From Plumapathes pennacea (Eukaryota > Cnidaria > Anthozoa > Antipatharia > Myriopathidae): 64,000 bases of DNA. Every line of letters begins with the position of its first letter. The first letter of the stretch is position 1. The DNA is taken from contig OZ038471.1 of NCBI GenBank assembly GCA_964036295.1, positions 16,523,184 to 16,587,183 of the forward strand, written 5' to 3'. Below, one piece after another: positions 24,199 to 35,093 of the stretch. The notes under the pieces were generated by a model. It searched no databases. It had not been told where the DNA came from and saw only the letters and a list, made by a program, of their open reading frames with translations. The position numbers and the translations under genes were made by a program.

Positions 24199-27100
24199 TT
24201 ACTGTGGGATTTCTGGAGTATAGTAACAATAATCAACTTTTATATTTCTTCCCACAGAGGCGTAAGGTCGGTGACCGCCCGCTCTGTTCTTTGGGGCAAA
24301 ATCCTCGCAATCCCAAAAGAACCACTCGGTCGTGCTGCGCATGCCCCGCACCTTCTGACACTGGTGAGAATTGGACTTGAACAGAATGAAAGGCTTGTCA
24401 GCGGGCAAGATGATCTCATTGGTTGGATAACCGTCCGTGCGGCAGCAGTACTGGATCAACGTGTTGCGGTCGTATGTCCCATCAGGTAATGCGCCCCTGT
24501 GGCTATTCCTATTGCGTATATCCTCGTCATCCCATTTAATGTAGCCTGCGTTTAGACCTGAAATTGCACGCAGAAAGCTGTTCTTAATATTAAGAAATTT
24601 TTAGACACATAGAAACTTTGAATAGTTTGTTGCTATTGACATTAAGTGACCCTTTACATCCAGGGGAATTCTAAGAGACAAATATGTAAGACCTCTGTCT
24701 TTCACTATATGTTGTCCTGGTAGCTAAATGTTCATGGGACTTAACGAGAAGTACGTAATTCTTAGAACTAGAAATACGATAATCGCAGATACCCCCTCGC
24801 TCTGCCATTGATTGGAGTTTTACTTTGGTACTGCTCAACAAGAGCAGCCTTTGTTTTACCGAAATGCTGACTCAATCTTTTCTTCGAAGTCAAGTGCTAC
24901 ACGCAAAGGAAGGAAAAATAGAATGGTGTGTTTTGCGGTACTTTTGCGTTGAAAAAAGAATCGATTGCCTGACGCCGTACGTATTTCCCACGGTCGGCGA
25001 GTCAAATTAATTCATGCAGTCTGCTAAGCACGGTCTCAAAATTTAATACTTAAATTTTGAAGTTGGTCGGCCGCCGTAGTACGGGAAAAAAGGAACACTG
25101 ATTTTCCAGTTTTGAATTCATAGGCAGTACAATTAAATAGGCTTCCTGTGCGATCTTTTTTTACTTTGGATTGCATGCACTAGACTCAGACATGCATATT
25201 TAATGGATCGAATTGTTTTGTATGCCTCTCAAAAACAGCATGATTTTTCCCAAAATCAAAGCAAAACTTGAACGGTTTACTTCAAATTATACACGGGCTT
25301 CAGACCTAGTCATACTTCAAAGGGCTTGTGAACGATTCGCGCTGCAATCACCGCGTCTCTGATTACAGCATTTGTTACAGTGTTAGTCCTAAAAGAAAAA
25401 ATAAGACATCTGACTAAATCATTCAAGACTCCAAGTTCCGATTGCTTTGAGCGAATACGGTAGCCGAAACTGGCAACAGAAGCGTATTAAAACAATACTT
25501 CGAGGGAAATGATCAGCATACAGATTTTAATACATTCTTGAAGTGATCGAGTTACAAGATACGGGATAGAATATATTTGTCACAGTGATTGTTCGATTTC
25601 CACTGACTGACCTTTGTTGCTTGTCCTTTCTGAATAAGTATCTGAATTTAACACAAAACGGCGTCTGAAGCTCCCGATTTGCTTTCAAGCGCTGTTCCCT
25701 TTGCGGAGCCGTTTCTTCGGCACGCTTCCCGCGTTCATGATGCTGTCGGAAAAACATGTTTGTCGTCTTTTGGCGATGTTCGATTGTTTCACGATTTCGC
25801 CTTGTTCCCTTCTCTTTTGAAGACGAGCTTCGCGAGACCGTTCTGTTTCACGTTTTCCAGTTTTTTCAAATTCATTTTCGTGAGGAACGAACTGCCTTAT
25901 AAGGAATAGAATAGTTTTCCGTTAATCTTTACATGAAGTGTTGTCCGCCCCTTGACTGACTGACAGACGAACATTCATTCGATCAAATGCTGTCACGGTT
26001 AGTAACCCCTCACTTCGCTCGGGGGATAATTTATCATCCAACAGTTTGTTGCGGTTTTTAGAGCGACCGTGCTTTAAGCGGAGTTTCTAAGGCGAATCCG
26101 ATTAGACATGAAAACGTTTTTCACGCCGGATTTTCTGATAATTCTATTAACAGCTGCAGTTGAACACAAAACAGAAATAAGTCTTGTAGTTATTACCTTC
26201 GGGGCACTCTCCCTTTTTGAATATACAGTATTTGCCTTTGGGCCACGCCAGGTCGTACTTGTTGGCTGCCAACTGCGTCTTCATGCAGAACTTTTGCTCC
26301 ATGCCGGTTTTTGTTTTGGTTCCTGCCAAATGTGACGGATTTGACCAGGCGTTTTTACCTCGGATGTTTTGAGTGTCCTGGTACCGAGTTCCCTCATGCC
26401 ATGCGAATCCCTCGACTACGGGACATCCTGAGGTCGGCATTGGAACCCCGTACGTGCCCTTGGGCCAAGACAACGGGATACGAACCTCGGGGTCTGCAGA
26501 CAAAAGGGAAATTTCACTCAGCCCTATAATCTTTTAACCCAAATAACAGCAATTCAAAATTTCCTGTCAATTTTACAAATTATCACAACATTAAGGGGGC
26601 CCTGTCAGCCTTTTCAATGTCTTTGTTTTCATCTAGAAAATCCAAGGCTGAATTGGTTCCCAACACGAAAGAACGAAATTAATCAAAAGGAAAATAGGCT
26701 AGTAGCACTTTTAGATTAAAAGAAACTAATCTTCTCCTTAGACGAGTCGGATGGAAGTGGATTACTATTAGTCATTTTCGACTTTCGGGGGCCCCAAAAA
26801 TGGCGGAACCAAGGACCTTCGGTGCACAGAGGACTGTGGTTGAGAAAATACAAATACAAATACTCGCCTACTGGTTTGATAGCTCCCTTTTTCTTTGGAT
26901 AGTCCACGAGAGCCTTATGAACGTTGGCCCTTTTTGAACTTAAGACAGAACTCGTAAAGGAGCAACCATCTTCAGTTATCGAGAAAGCGTTGAGGGAAGA
27001 GTAAAACGCATCTCGGAGACCGACGTCAATGGGTACCAGCTTGATGGCGATTGGTTCAGGCATATTGTCACCTCCTGACGTCAGCACTAGCTTGTTCTCA

Positions 27101-27703
27101 CCAAACTTGGTTTTATCGCTCATGGCTTCTTTGAATTTCTTCACATCTACTTGAAGCGAGGCGCTGTAACCCATGTAGGATCCTGATACGGACACAGAAC
27201 TATCCGCCTGTAAATATCAAAACTGCACTTAAGTGAAAAAACTTAGTGCAAAACATCATCTAAATGTTTGATTGCATTAAACTCAAATTTATTCAACATT
27301 TTTCGAGGAAACACTGCAAGCCTTTGCAACTTACGTTCTCCATAGCGTACTTAGTGAACTCAGCTTTGGAACTCTTGAATCGCTCGATGGTCCTGGTTCC
27401 GAGGTCAGCTTCTACAACGATGTGCTAAAACGAAAGAATCCGTGTATCCGTATAACAGCAATCTTATTCATCTTTATCTTTCTGAATGCATAGACTGAGA
27501 ACGTAACGGAGAATAACAGCGTTGATTACGGCAAATGAACGAGCGGTGTTTGACTAAGAACATGTGAATTGAATTGCACATACAGTGGGAGTTAAATCTA
27601 ATCAAACGTTATAAGATCAGTGTGATACCAGCTCCTAAAGTTGATCGAGGTATTGAAACGCCGTACGAGTAACGGTAGTTAACGTTTCGAGCGTTAGCCC
27701 TTT

Positions 27704-27745
<42 letters not shown>

Positions 27746-29563
27746 AAGTTACTCTCACGGCGTTCCAGTACCTCGATCAACTTTCAGTTGATACACCAGC
27801 TTAATTCAGACCAGTTTTGACCCTATTACGCTCGACCAGACTCATCCCGTTTTGGGGAACATCGTTTCTCTTTAAGCTCACCGTTCCCCAATTTTCAATG
27901 AAGTCGTAGTATTTCTTGTCGTCATACGATTCAGGCAAGCTGCACACGGCAGAAGCAAAGTCATGTGACACAGGGTAGCCCTTGACGGCCGCCAGGTCTA
28001 GCTGATAACGGGCGCGTCCGCGGTTACACACGTGTTTCTCTTCATAGAACACGTTATGATACTTGGACGTTTCCTTCTGCATCTTCTCAAATCCTGAACA
28101 ACATAACATATATGCGAAAATTAGGTTTCCTTGCGGCACCAAAGGGAAGGAGGTCTGCCTCTTTAAGGGTGATTGGCAGTTTATAGCCGTTTCTCTGACG
28201 AAGCGGCCACACATTACCTGAGCCATTCTTCGTCTTTCCCCAAAGTATTTCATGTTGACGCCTTCAGAACTGCATAACTTAGGTAACAATAGGGCCGTTT
28301 ATACGAGGGAAAATAATCCGCGGCTTACAGACGTGAACACCTCGTATAAATGGCACGAAATCCACGTTCACGGCTTACACAAGCCGCAGCTTATCCTGGC
28401 CTAGGGGTTTTGAGCTGTTCTTATCTAAGCTACGGTTTACCTTGGACGGGAAACCGCGAACCATTTATACGAGAAGTTCGCGTCTTGTGTAAGCCGTACT
28501 CGTATTAATGGATCTGTTCACGCCTTATGTAAGCCGCGGTGTATTTTCTCTGGTATCAACGACCCTATTGTCTTAGCTCTGGAAACATTTGTTCATTGTG
28601 CATACAGAAGATAAAATTTAAATTATCGGGGTGCAAGTAGATTATCGGTATGACAAAATGCTGCTGAGTACAAGTTATCGCTAGATTTGTCTGTTAGCTG
28701 TTCTAAATTAATTGCACGGCCAACTCGCTCAGGAGAGAGAACATCACTTACTTGAACTCAAACTAAAAGCCACTTGGAACAGCGGTCCGCCGTTGTATCC
28801 GCCTGAAAATCAAAAGAACAGAGAAAGTGTGAGCGTGAACAGAAACCGCACCGACCCTTAGAACTGGAGATCTCAGCAGAAAACGCTCAAAATACGTATC
28901 ATCCTTCCTGGCCAGTAAGTTGCGATACGGAAAGCAGTTTGTAGAAATTAACAGCTGTTAGTGATAGAATAAAATAATGGATTCTCTTTATGCTCATCGC
29001 AATACTCCTGAATTTGAAAAGTGAAAGAGTTAGTGATTAACACAAAATGAAAATGCCTGCTAGGACGGGACAGTAAAACAGTCAATACCACTGGTGCTTT
29101 GTTGAGATGTACTTTTTTACATCTAGCATATTTCCCCTATTCCGAGAATTTGTAACTCTTGAACGCGTCTTAAACTTTTAACCCCGCACCTGACACTTCA
29201 GCACTTACCGCTGGCCTGCACATCCACATTGAGTTTCTCCTGGTAGCTCTTGGAGCCCGTCACTACTTCCTTCTGATTGGTTTTGACGCAAGACTGCCGA
29301 GGAGCGAAGCTAACCTGATCCGGAAGTGACGTAGTTTTATCCATTGAGACCTTGTTAGTGTTCCACGTCAGCTTAAAAACTTTCCGCGTGAACAAGAGGC
29401 CTGGGTCTACTCCTCCACTGGACACTTGTCCCCCCTCGGGGTTCCCCTCGAGCAGATTGTAACCGACACCAATGTAATGCAGTCCTTTTGGGTTGTTACC
29501 TAACGCGGTTGTCTGTGTACACAGCGATAGAATGGGCGCGAGCAACAAAGCACAAGAAAACAT
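24199..29563 (-). CDS. Apextrin-like MACPF-ApeC protein, gene B
   Basis: Seven coding exons (descending): 29563-29209, 28802-28752, 28093-27882, 27424-27335, 27207-26868, 26493-26197, 24557-24199, joining to 567 codons with no stop. Intron phases match gene A exactly. The start is set at the Met opening MFSCALLLAPILSLC, a signal peptide; an acceptor at 29582-29581 lies just upstream, so the frame further 5' is intronic. The MACPF domain carries WGTHIVVEADLGT across the exon 3/4 junction; ApeC spans the last two exons (WPKGTYG, FCMKT, WPKGKYCIFKKG, YCCRTDGYPTNEI, WDCEDF, YCYY). Intron 5 begins with GC (G|GCGAGT at 26867), where gene A has G|GTATGG: a GC-AG intron. Intron 6 carries a whole Helitron; introns 2 and 3 carry MITEs. 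Expected to be a secreted, possibly pore-forming protein. Confidence 0.9.
24768..26026 (-). mobile_element. Helitron in intron 6 of gene B
   Basis: Read on the minus strand it starts TCCCCCGAGCGAAGTGAGGG at 26026 and ends ...TATTTCTAG at 24768 (5'-TC, 3'-CTAG), inserted between A and T, all canonical for Helitrons. It shares most of its length with the element at 40714-42181. It carries a decayed minus-strand frame (25757-25527) with EETAPQREQRLKANRELQ, the basic repeat style of the N-terminus of Helitron proteins. Rep and helicase domains are missing, so it is non-autonomous. Confidence 0.8.
27638..27783. mobile_element. Foldback MITE in intron 3 of gene B
   Basis: Arms AGTTGATCGAGGTA and TACCTCGATCAACT, then GCCGT/ACGGC, GTTAGCCCTT and AAGGGCTAAC. 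About 146 bp. The intron is absent of this insertion in gene A. Confidence 0.75.
28289..28570. mobile_element. Foldback MITE in intron 2 of gene B
   Basis: Ends CAATAGGGCCGTTTATACGA and a matching inverted CAACGACCCTATTG. The words GGCTTACACAAGCCG and TATACGAG recur in both orientations through the element. Confidence 0.7.
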
Positions 29564-29629
29564 GTTCTTGCCAGAGACTTCTGAACAAGGAGAAAAAAGG
29601 ATCGTTAGCATCGTAGTCTCTGTCTGACA

Positions 29630-31615
29630 CTCTTTTAAATCCTGCTTTGTGTATTTAGATTGAGAAACTCTTTACCAGCAGAAACCAATATTTTCATTCC
29701 CAAGCTCAAAATGCAGATTCTCCCAACCTTTTAAAGTAAAATGTATGAGTAATGTAGTGAGAATTGATGGTTTAATCAGCACAAAAGCCAAGTTTTTTTT
29801 CTACTGTATATGTTTCTATGTTCCTTCAAATGAAGCAGTTATAATCCGCGTGAGTGATGCGTGTGTTGTCTAAGCGTGCAACTGAAAACATGCTTACAGG
29901 TCACTGAAGACCGATGTCTCAGTTCTGTCTGATCACAAAACTTTTGTTACGTTCTTACCTCCCTTTTCTCTTCCTCTTTGTCGGGTTTTGAGCGTGAGTA
30001 CCTAGATCAAGACCATCTCGCCTTTTATTGCTTTTCATCTCTGAAATGGAAACTGCTGGATAAACAGTCCACACAGATTTTTCACGCAGATTAATGACTT
30101 AGCGTGGCGCATCGGGCACACCACTTGTTTACTCTTATAAAGCACATGTTGCTACAATAATATGAAGATGCCAGTGAGAAACGCCATGTGGTGCTCTTCT
30201 GGATAATTTGTCTTGACTAAACTAGCAGTCCTGTTGCGCGACAAAATGGTTATTGAGTGAGAGCGCTCTGTAGTTCATAAGCACAACATGCCGCCATCTA
30301 TGTCTCTTCTGACTTCATTCTTTTAAGCTCTGGCCTCATTTCCTTCAACACTGCAGTGCTGATCTCCAGTCAAATTACCTACGCAACCCACGCGGCTTCA
30401 GTGTTTCGCAAAAATCTTCTTTCACTGAGTGAAAATGTGAACGATAGCATAGTCGTCAGGGGATACAATACAAGATAGATGCATCGGTTATAAAATAAAG
30501 CAACCTTAACTGCATGATTGGTTCATTAATAAGCGGGTGTCTTGCTGGGAACGCTCGTTCTGGCCGCTTTTTGTCATATGTGTCCCGCGACACTCGAAGG
30601 TGCTACGGTCAAGACACTGCTTACAAACATTGACGAGCCGGCTATCTATTATTTGGTTTAAATTCAACTTTAAAAGCACACAATGGTGATAATGTGGGAG
30701 CTTCAAAGAGCTCATCAGCCGTATAGTTATTGAGTGTTGTATGAGGTGTTATTGCTCGCTTCGCGTTAATCTCGTCAAGGCATAATGAGTTCATTAGGTT
30801 GATATAGGATTGGAGTTGGAGATTGGAGTTCAAATCAGTGTGATTAATAACAACCCAGGTTTCAGACGCTGAACAGTATGACGAATGGAAAATATAGATT
30901 TGACGCAATCTCCTCTCTCTGAATCCATCCGTTTGTCTCCTCGTTTATTCTCTCTCTCTCTCTCTCTTGTATCTAGTCCCTGTCTTCATTCTGTTTCTAT
31001 TTTTTATTTAATTCTCTATGCCTGACTGTCACATTTTCTCCCCTGTTTGTCGTCATTCTCTCACTATTTTTCTTATCTCGTTCTCTTCAAGGTGTGGCAA
31101 TTCAAAGTGAGATCCTTGTTTGGTCGGCGGCTCCAAGCAGCGGAAGCATGACAAAACATGGCACCGCTGTCGGAATAGGGATAATAAAAGGTCAGTTTAT
31201 TTATCTATTTATCTAGTTTTCTGTTTATACAGCTTTTTTTCCTGTTTATGATCCACTAAGAAATATTGGGGTGTTGCGCGCGACAAAACAGAGCGAGGCA
31301 TGAACCAAAATGGTAGAAGATATTACAAGGCCGCAAAAGATGTGCTGATACCTCTCACGAGTGGGCTAAGAAAACCGTATACAGATACGGGCACATTTCT
31401 TGAAATACTCCATAAATAGTAATACTCCAATCAATAAGAAAGATATAAAGAATTTCCTCGCATGTCCAAAAACCGTTTGAAACTTGATTACAGACTGCAT
31501 TAATCTAAACAAGTTTTGAAAAACGCGACAGATACTATCTGCACGCATCATTAGAATTCTTTTAATGAGCAATCTCTGGACTAGAGCAAGACTCCCAAGA
31601 GTGATCAACTTCATT
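29630..31615. other. Non-coding, 5' flank of gene B
   Basis: Holds a degraded family-T MITE (29692-29810) and a CT microsatellite at 30949-30967. Minus frames at 30506-30908 show no domain. The 5' UTR exon and promoter of gene B should lie here but cannot be placed. Confidence 0.4.
29692..29810. mobile_element. TTAA-type MITE copy (family T), truncated
   Basis: Shares CATTCCCAAGCTCAAAATGC, GATTCTCCCAACC and TGTATGAGTAATGTAGTGAG with other copies; the right part is lost. Confidence 0.6.
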
Positions 31616-32763
31616 CATGGCCAGAAATAGCGGACACGCATGCGCATTAGGGGCTGCAATTTTTTTTTGGCTTTCAGTGTAAACTAAACAAGAGACTTTA
31701 CTATGAAGATGGACACAAAAATCATCGTACCTTTGAACTAGAGACTAGATAGCAAGCTGTTCAACCGGATTCTCTTATAATACAAGGATACCGAAAATAT
31801 TAACACAAAATCAGTAGCTGTCCATATGTACTTCTTGCGTTTTTCCAATGTAAAGATGCAAGACACGTCTAAGAGACAACAGTATGGCAGACAAGCTGAA
31901 AACGGCATACTGGATGAGAGTAGCTGACCGTTTTGCCTCGAAGTTGTTGAAATATCGAAGCTGTTCAATCGGTTCTTACTTCGAGAAAGGTCATTCTTCT
32001 GAACAAACTTATTGGTAACCCTCGGCACTTTGTATCTCTTGCGTTTTTGGATTATAAAGATGTGTTTTGTTGAATTTAGCCGCACAATCACTCGATACGC
32101 ACGCTTAGTGAAGCAAGGTTCGATGCTACTCGCGATCGGTTCTAGCTCCCTCCGATCGGCCCCGGCGATCGACCAAGTTGTTCAAAGCAAACTGTGTAGC
32201 CTTGTGAGTAAACCATCCTGCAAAGTGAGTTCAGGATTTGTTTTGGGAATTTAATGGAGCTTTGAAAGAGACGTCGCGAATCGTGGCGCATAAATACGGT
32301 TGTTCAAGAACGGACAAGGAAACTCTGTCCAGCAAAGCAGGAACTGTTTTAATACCACTCAATTGCAAGACTTGTTCATCCTTTCTTCTAACTTCAGCAT
32401 AGAATTTGCAATTAAGCTACAGCACCAAGTTTTACAAGACTGACCGTGCGTGTCACCAGTCGCTTTGAAACATTTCAGCTTTTCCATTCGCGGCATGCTG
32501 TTTCCAATAATCACTACGATCTTGGAACAGTTTTTCAGCAATCGCAGTGATCGTAGCAATCCAACGGTGTCTGAACACTTTTCTGAGCGATCGCAGTGAT
32601 TGATCGCAATCCGGCATACTTCAGCTAATTGTACGTTTGCTAAACAAACTGCTGCCCGCGATTTTGGGCGGGAAAAGCTGCCGCGGACGCACATTGTGGC
32701 GGGAAATACCCGGCCCGCTGACAATGTTGCAGGCTCAGAATGTCCGCTATTTCTGGCCATGTT
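31616..32763. mobile_element. 1.15-kb DNA element with 20-bp perfect inverted ends
   Basis: CATGGCCAGAAATAGCGGAC at 31616 faces its exact inverse GTCCGCTATTTCTGGCCATG ending at 32763. The interior has no transposase frame that I recognise. CATG at both extremes may be part of the ends or a 4-bp target duplication. A family-T MITE fragment starts right at its right border. Confidence 0.75.
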
Positions 32764-32915
32764 TTCTTTCAGTTTCTCACCATAAAAATATCATACAGTA
32801 TAGGGAACTTGGCCTTTGACACCTTGCTTAAATGAAACCTGATTAAACTACAAATTATAAGTATAACACTCATACACTTGCTTCAGAGAAAATTTTGAGC
32901 TTGGGAGTGAAAGGG
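32763..32915. mobile_element. TTAA-type MITE copy (family T), left end lost
   Basis: Right end CTTGGGAGTGAAAGGG is intact; the left end is cut off at the border of the 31616-32763 element. Confidence 0.65.
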
Positions 32916-32929
32916 TCGTCCGGCAAAGA

Positions 32930-33240
32930 AAAGAGTAATGCGTGACTTATCTCATTTCCATGCACAATCGACTTCGAACATTTATTTCTAATCACAGGCC
33001 ACGATTAATCCAGCCTGCGCTTCATTACTTTTCCTGAATTCCCAGTCGGTCTGTTGTATTTCTGAGCTATTACCATCGAGTTTTTTGGTAAATTCGTAAC
33101 GGTTGTTTGACAAGCGTATGTTAAAGTTGAAAAACCCGCGACAGACGGAAGCGACTTCTGCTTGTTGAAATGTTTCTATCGTTTGATTATGTGTGCTTTG
33201 CTTTGCACAGTTTTCACCAGCAATAAAAATACTGCACACA
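32930..33240. repeat. Third copy of the satellite leader
   Basis: Matches ATGCACAATCGA, ATTTATTTCTAATCACAGGC and CACGATTAATCCAGCCT of the sequence before the satellite at 13180. After GCGCTTCATTACTT it diverges from the satellite unit. Confidence 0.6.
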
Positions 33241-33277
33241 ACTGGAAGAAGAAGAATGCGAAAGTGAATATATAAGC

Positions 33278-33940
33278 CTACGTTTACACTATACCGGATA
33301 GGATTTTGAGCCGTTGCGAAAACCTATCCGGTACAGTGTAAACACGAAAAGATCGGTCCGAAGCGTTTTTGGCCGAAAAATCTATCTGGTACAGTGTAAA
33401 CACAAGGCCAGTCCGGAGCGGTTTTGTCACAAACCACTAACCTCTTAAATTTTTGGCGAAAATCGGCCATTTTTTGCCCCTAATTAAAAACAATGTACCG
33501 TCTCGGCAAATTATTCGAATCGCATGAAACTTTCTGGGAATGCTTCTAAATGTTTCACAAATGTGCTGATGTGCGATGTATGATTATATCTAAAACGATT
33601 TGCGAGATATAAGACTTCAAACGTCGCAAAACAAACCGTCTTTTCCGGTCACAATTACAGATAAATACGTAGTTTTAAAACTATATCTTGTCAACAATGA
33701 CGAAAAATAGGCCAATTGAACCGCTTGAAGTCTCATTAAAGTCCCAGTAAGGTTTCCTGAAAATTTGGAAGGATTTGAATTTTTGGTCAAAATGGGCCGA
33801 TTTTCGATCAAAAGTTAATCAATGCAATCGGAGCGTTTTCCTATCCGATACGGGTCCGTACCACTTTCAGAAGCGGAGCGGAGCAACAGCGCTCCGTTTC
33901 AAAAAATGTTCTGAATACAGCTTATCCAATGTAAACGTCA
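33278..33940. mobile_element. Probable MITE of about 0.66 kb
   Basis: CTACGTTTACACTATACCGG at the left and an inverted CCAATGTAAACGTC at the right. CCGGTACAGTGTAAACAC and CTGGTACAGTGTAAACAC repeat near the left end. The ends are imperfect; boundaries are approximate. Confidence 0.5.
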
Positions 33941-34120
33941 ATCAAACTCCAAAATCCTATAGAAAGTGTTACTTTGTCAGCTTTGCTGTTCTCTTTCTAC
34001 CGCAGCTCTTCTGCATGTATTAAACACTGCCACAGTCTCACACACTGCTATTACAACACAGACGATTTTTGGGGCACTTGAACCAGAATTGTCACGCCCA
34101 AATCACACCTACTTTTTCTT

Positions 34121-34190
34121 CTTTAGCCTGCGTAGCGGCCCTACCGGGGGAGGGGAGGGTGGGGGGTTCCCCTTCCCTGTGAGCTACGCA
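34121..34190. mobile_element. Small foldback with AGCCTGCGTAGC end
   Basis: AGCCTGCGTAGC faces GAGCTACGCAAC across a G-rich centre. It resembles the ends of the 46236-46476 element (AGCCTGCGAAGC). Confidence 0.45.
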
Positions 34191-34585
34191 ACCTATTTCT
34201 TTTTAAAAAGTTGTGAGAATCTGTATTATGAGCTTGGGATTGAAAAAGTAAATAGAGGTGGAGCCAATACTGCACACGATAAAATCACAAATTAGAGTAA
34301 AATAACAACAAATAATTGTTTATTGTTAACATGAAATCCATAATTACAACCAAGCGACGTGGCACCTTAAATATAACTGCGTCCAACAAATAACCTTATA
34401 TGACGTGCATATATTTGCTGCTGATATTCAAATTTAAACTAAAATCATGATATGTGTTTCATTTCACATAAGTTAACGAGAAATGCAAGACAGAATAGTC
34501 TGAAATTATACAAGGATGGCTAGAATTTTCAATATTACGTCGACGTTTCGTGTAATTGCAATTTACGATCATTAACGGGCGTCTT

Positions 34586-34626
34586 CCTCTTGATTAATCA
34601 CTTGCAGCAGCTTCGCAGGAACGCAC
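34586..34626 (-). other. Probable 3' UTR exon of the long gene
   Basis: An acceptor (TTTTCAG at 34633-34627) opens an exon at 34626. The preceding exon ends with its TAG stop directly at a good donor (TATAG|GTAAGT at 35094/35093), so this exon is untranslated. The 3' end is not defined. Confidence 0.45.
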
Positions 34627-35093
34627 CTGAAAATAAGAAAAACGTTGTTTACAAACCTTTTACACGTAATTTGTTGAAAAAAGTTGTTAGTTGTAGTTTG
34701 TCAAATGTTTTAGAGCTGTTTTCGGATGACTGTCGAAAGTAATCGTGTGATTGCTTTGGTTTTGCGTTTGCTACGCTTTCCGATTGGTCGTAACAAGTTT
34801 AGCAACATTGTTGGCCAATCAAGAACAAAAGAAAAACCCGATTGCGATATTCTCACGCAAGAAAGCAAGTCGCGATGGCGTGTTCTCGCACTGCTGATTG
34901 GTTTGTAAACCAGTTGCAATTACTTGGTTTTGGTTTTGCTCGTACTTCTAATTGGTCTGATGGATTTTTGCTCGCCTCATTGATTGGCTCTGTAATTGCT
35001 TTTGTTTTGGTTTTCGACAGTCATCCGGAAAGCGCTCTATCAAGAGACCAGAGAAGGATAATGTCTCATTTTTATAAGCATCCATAAACTTAC

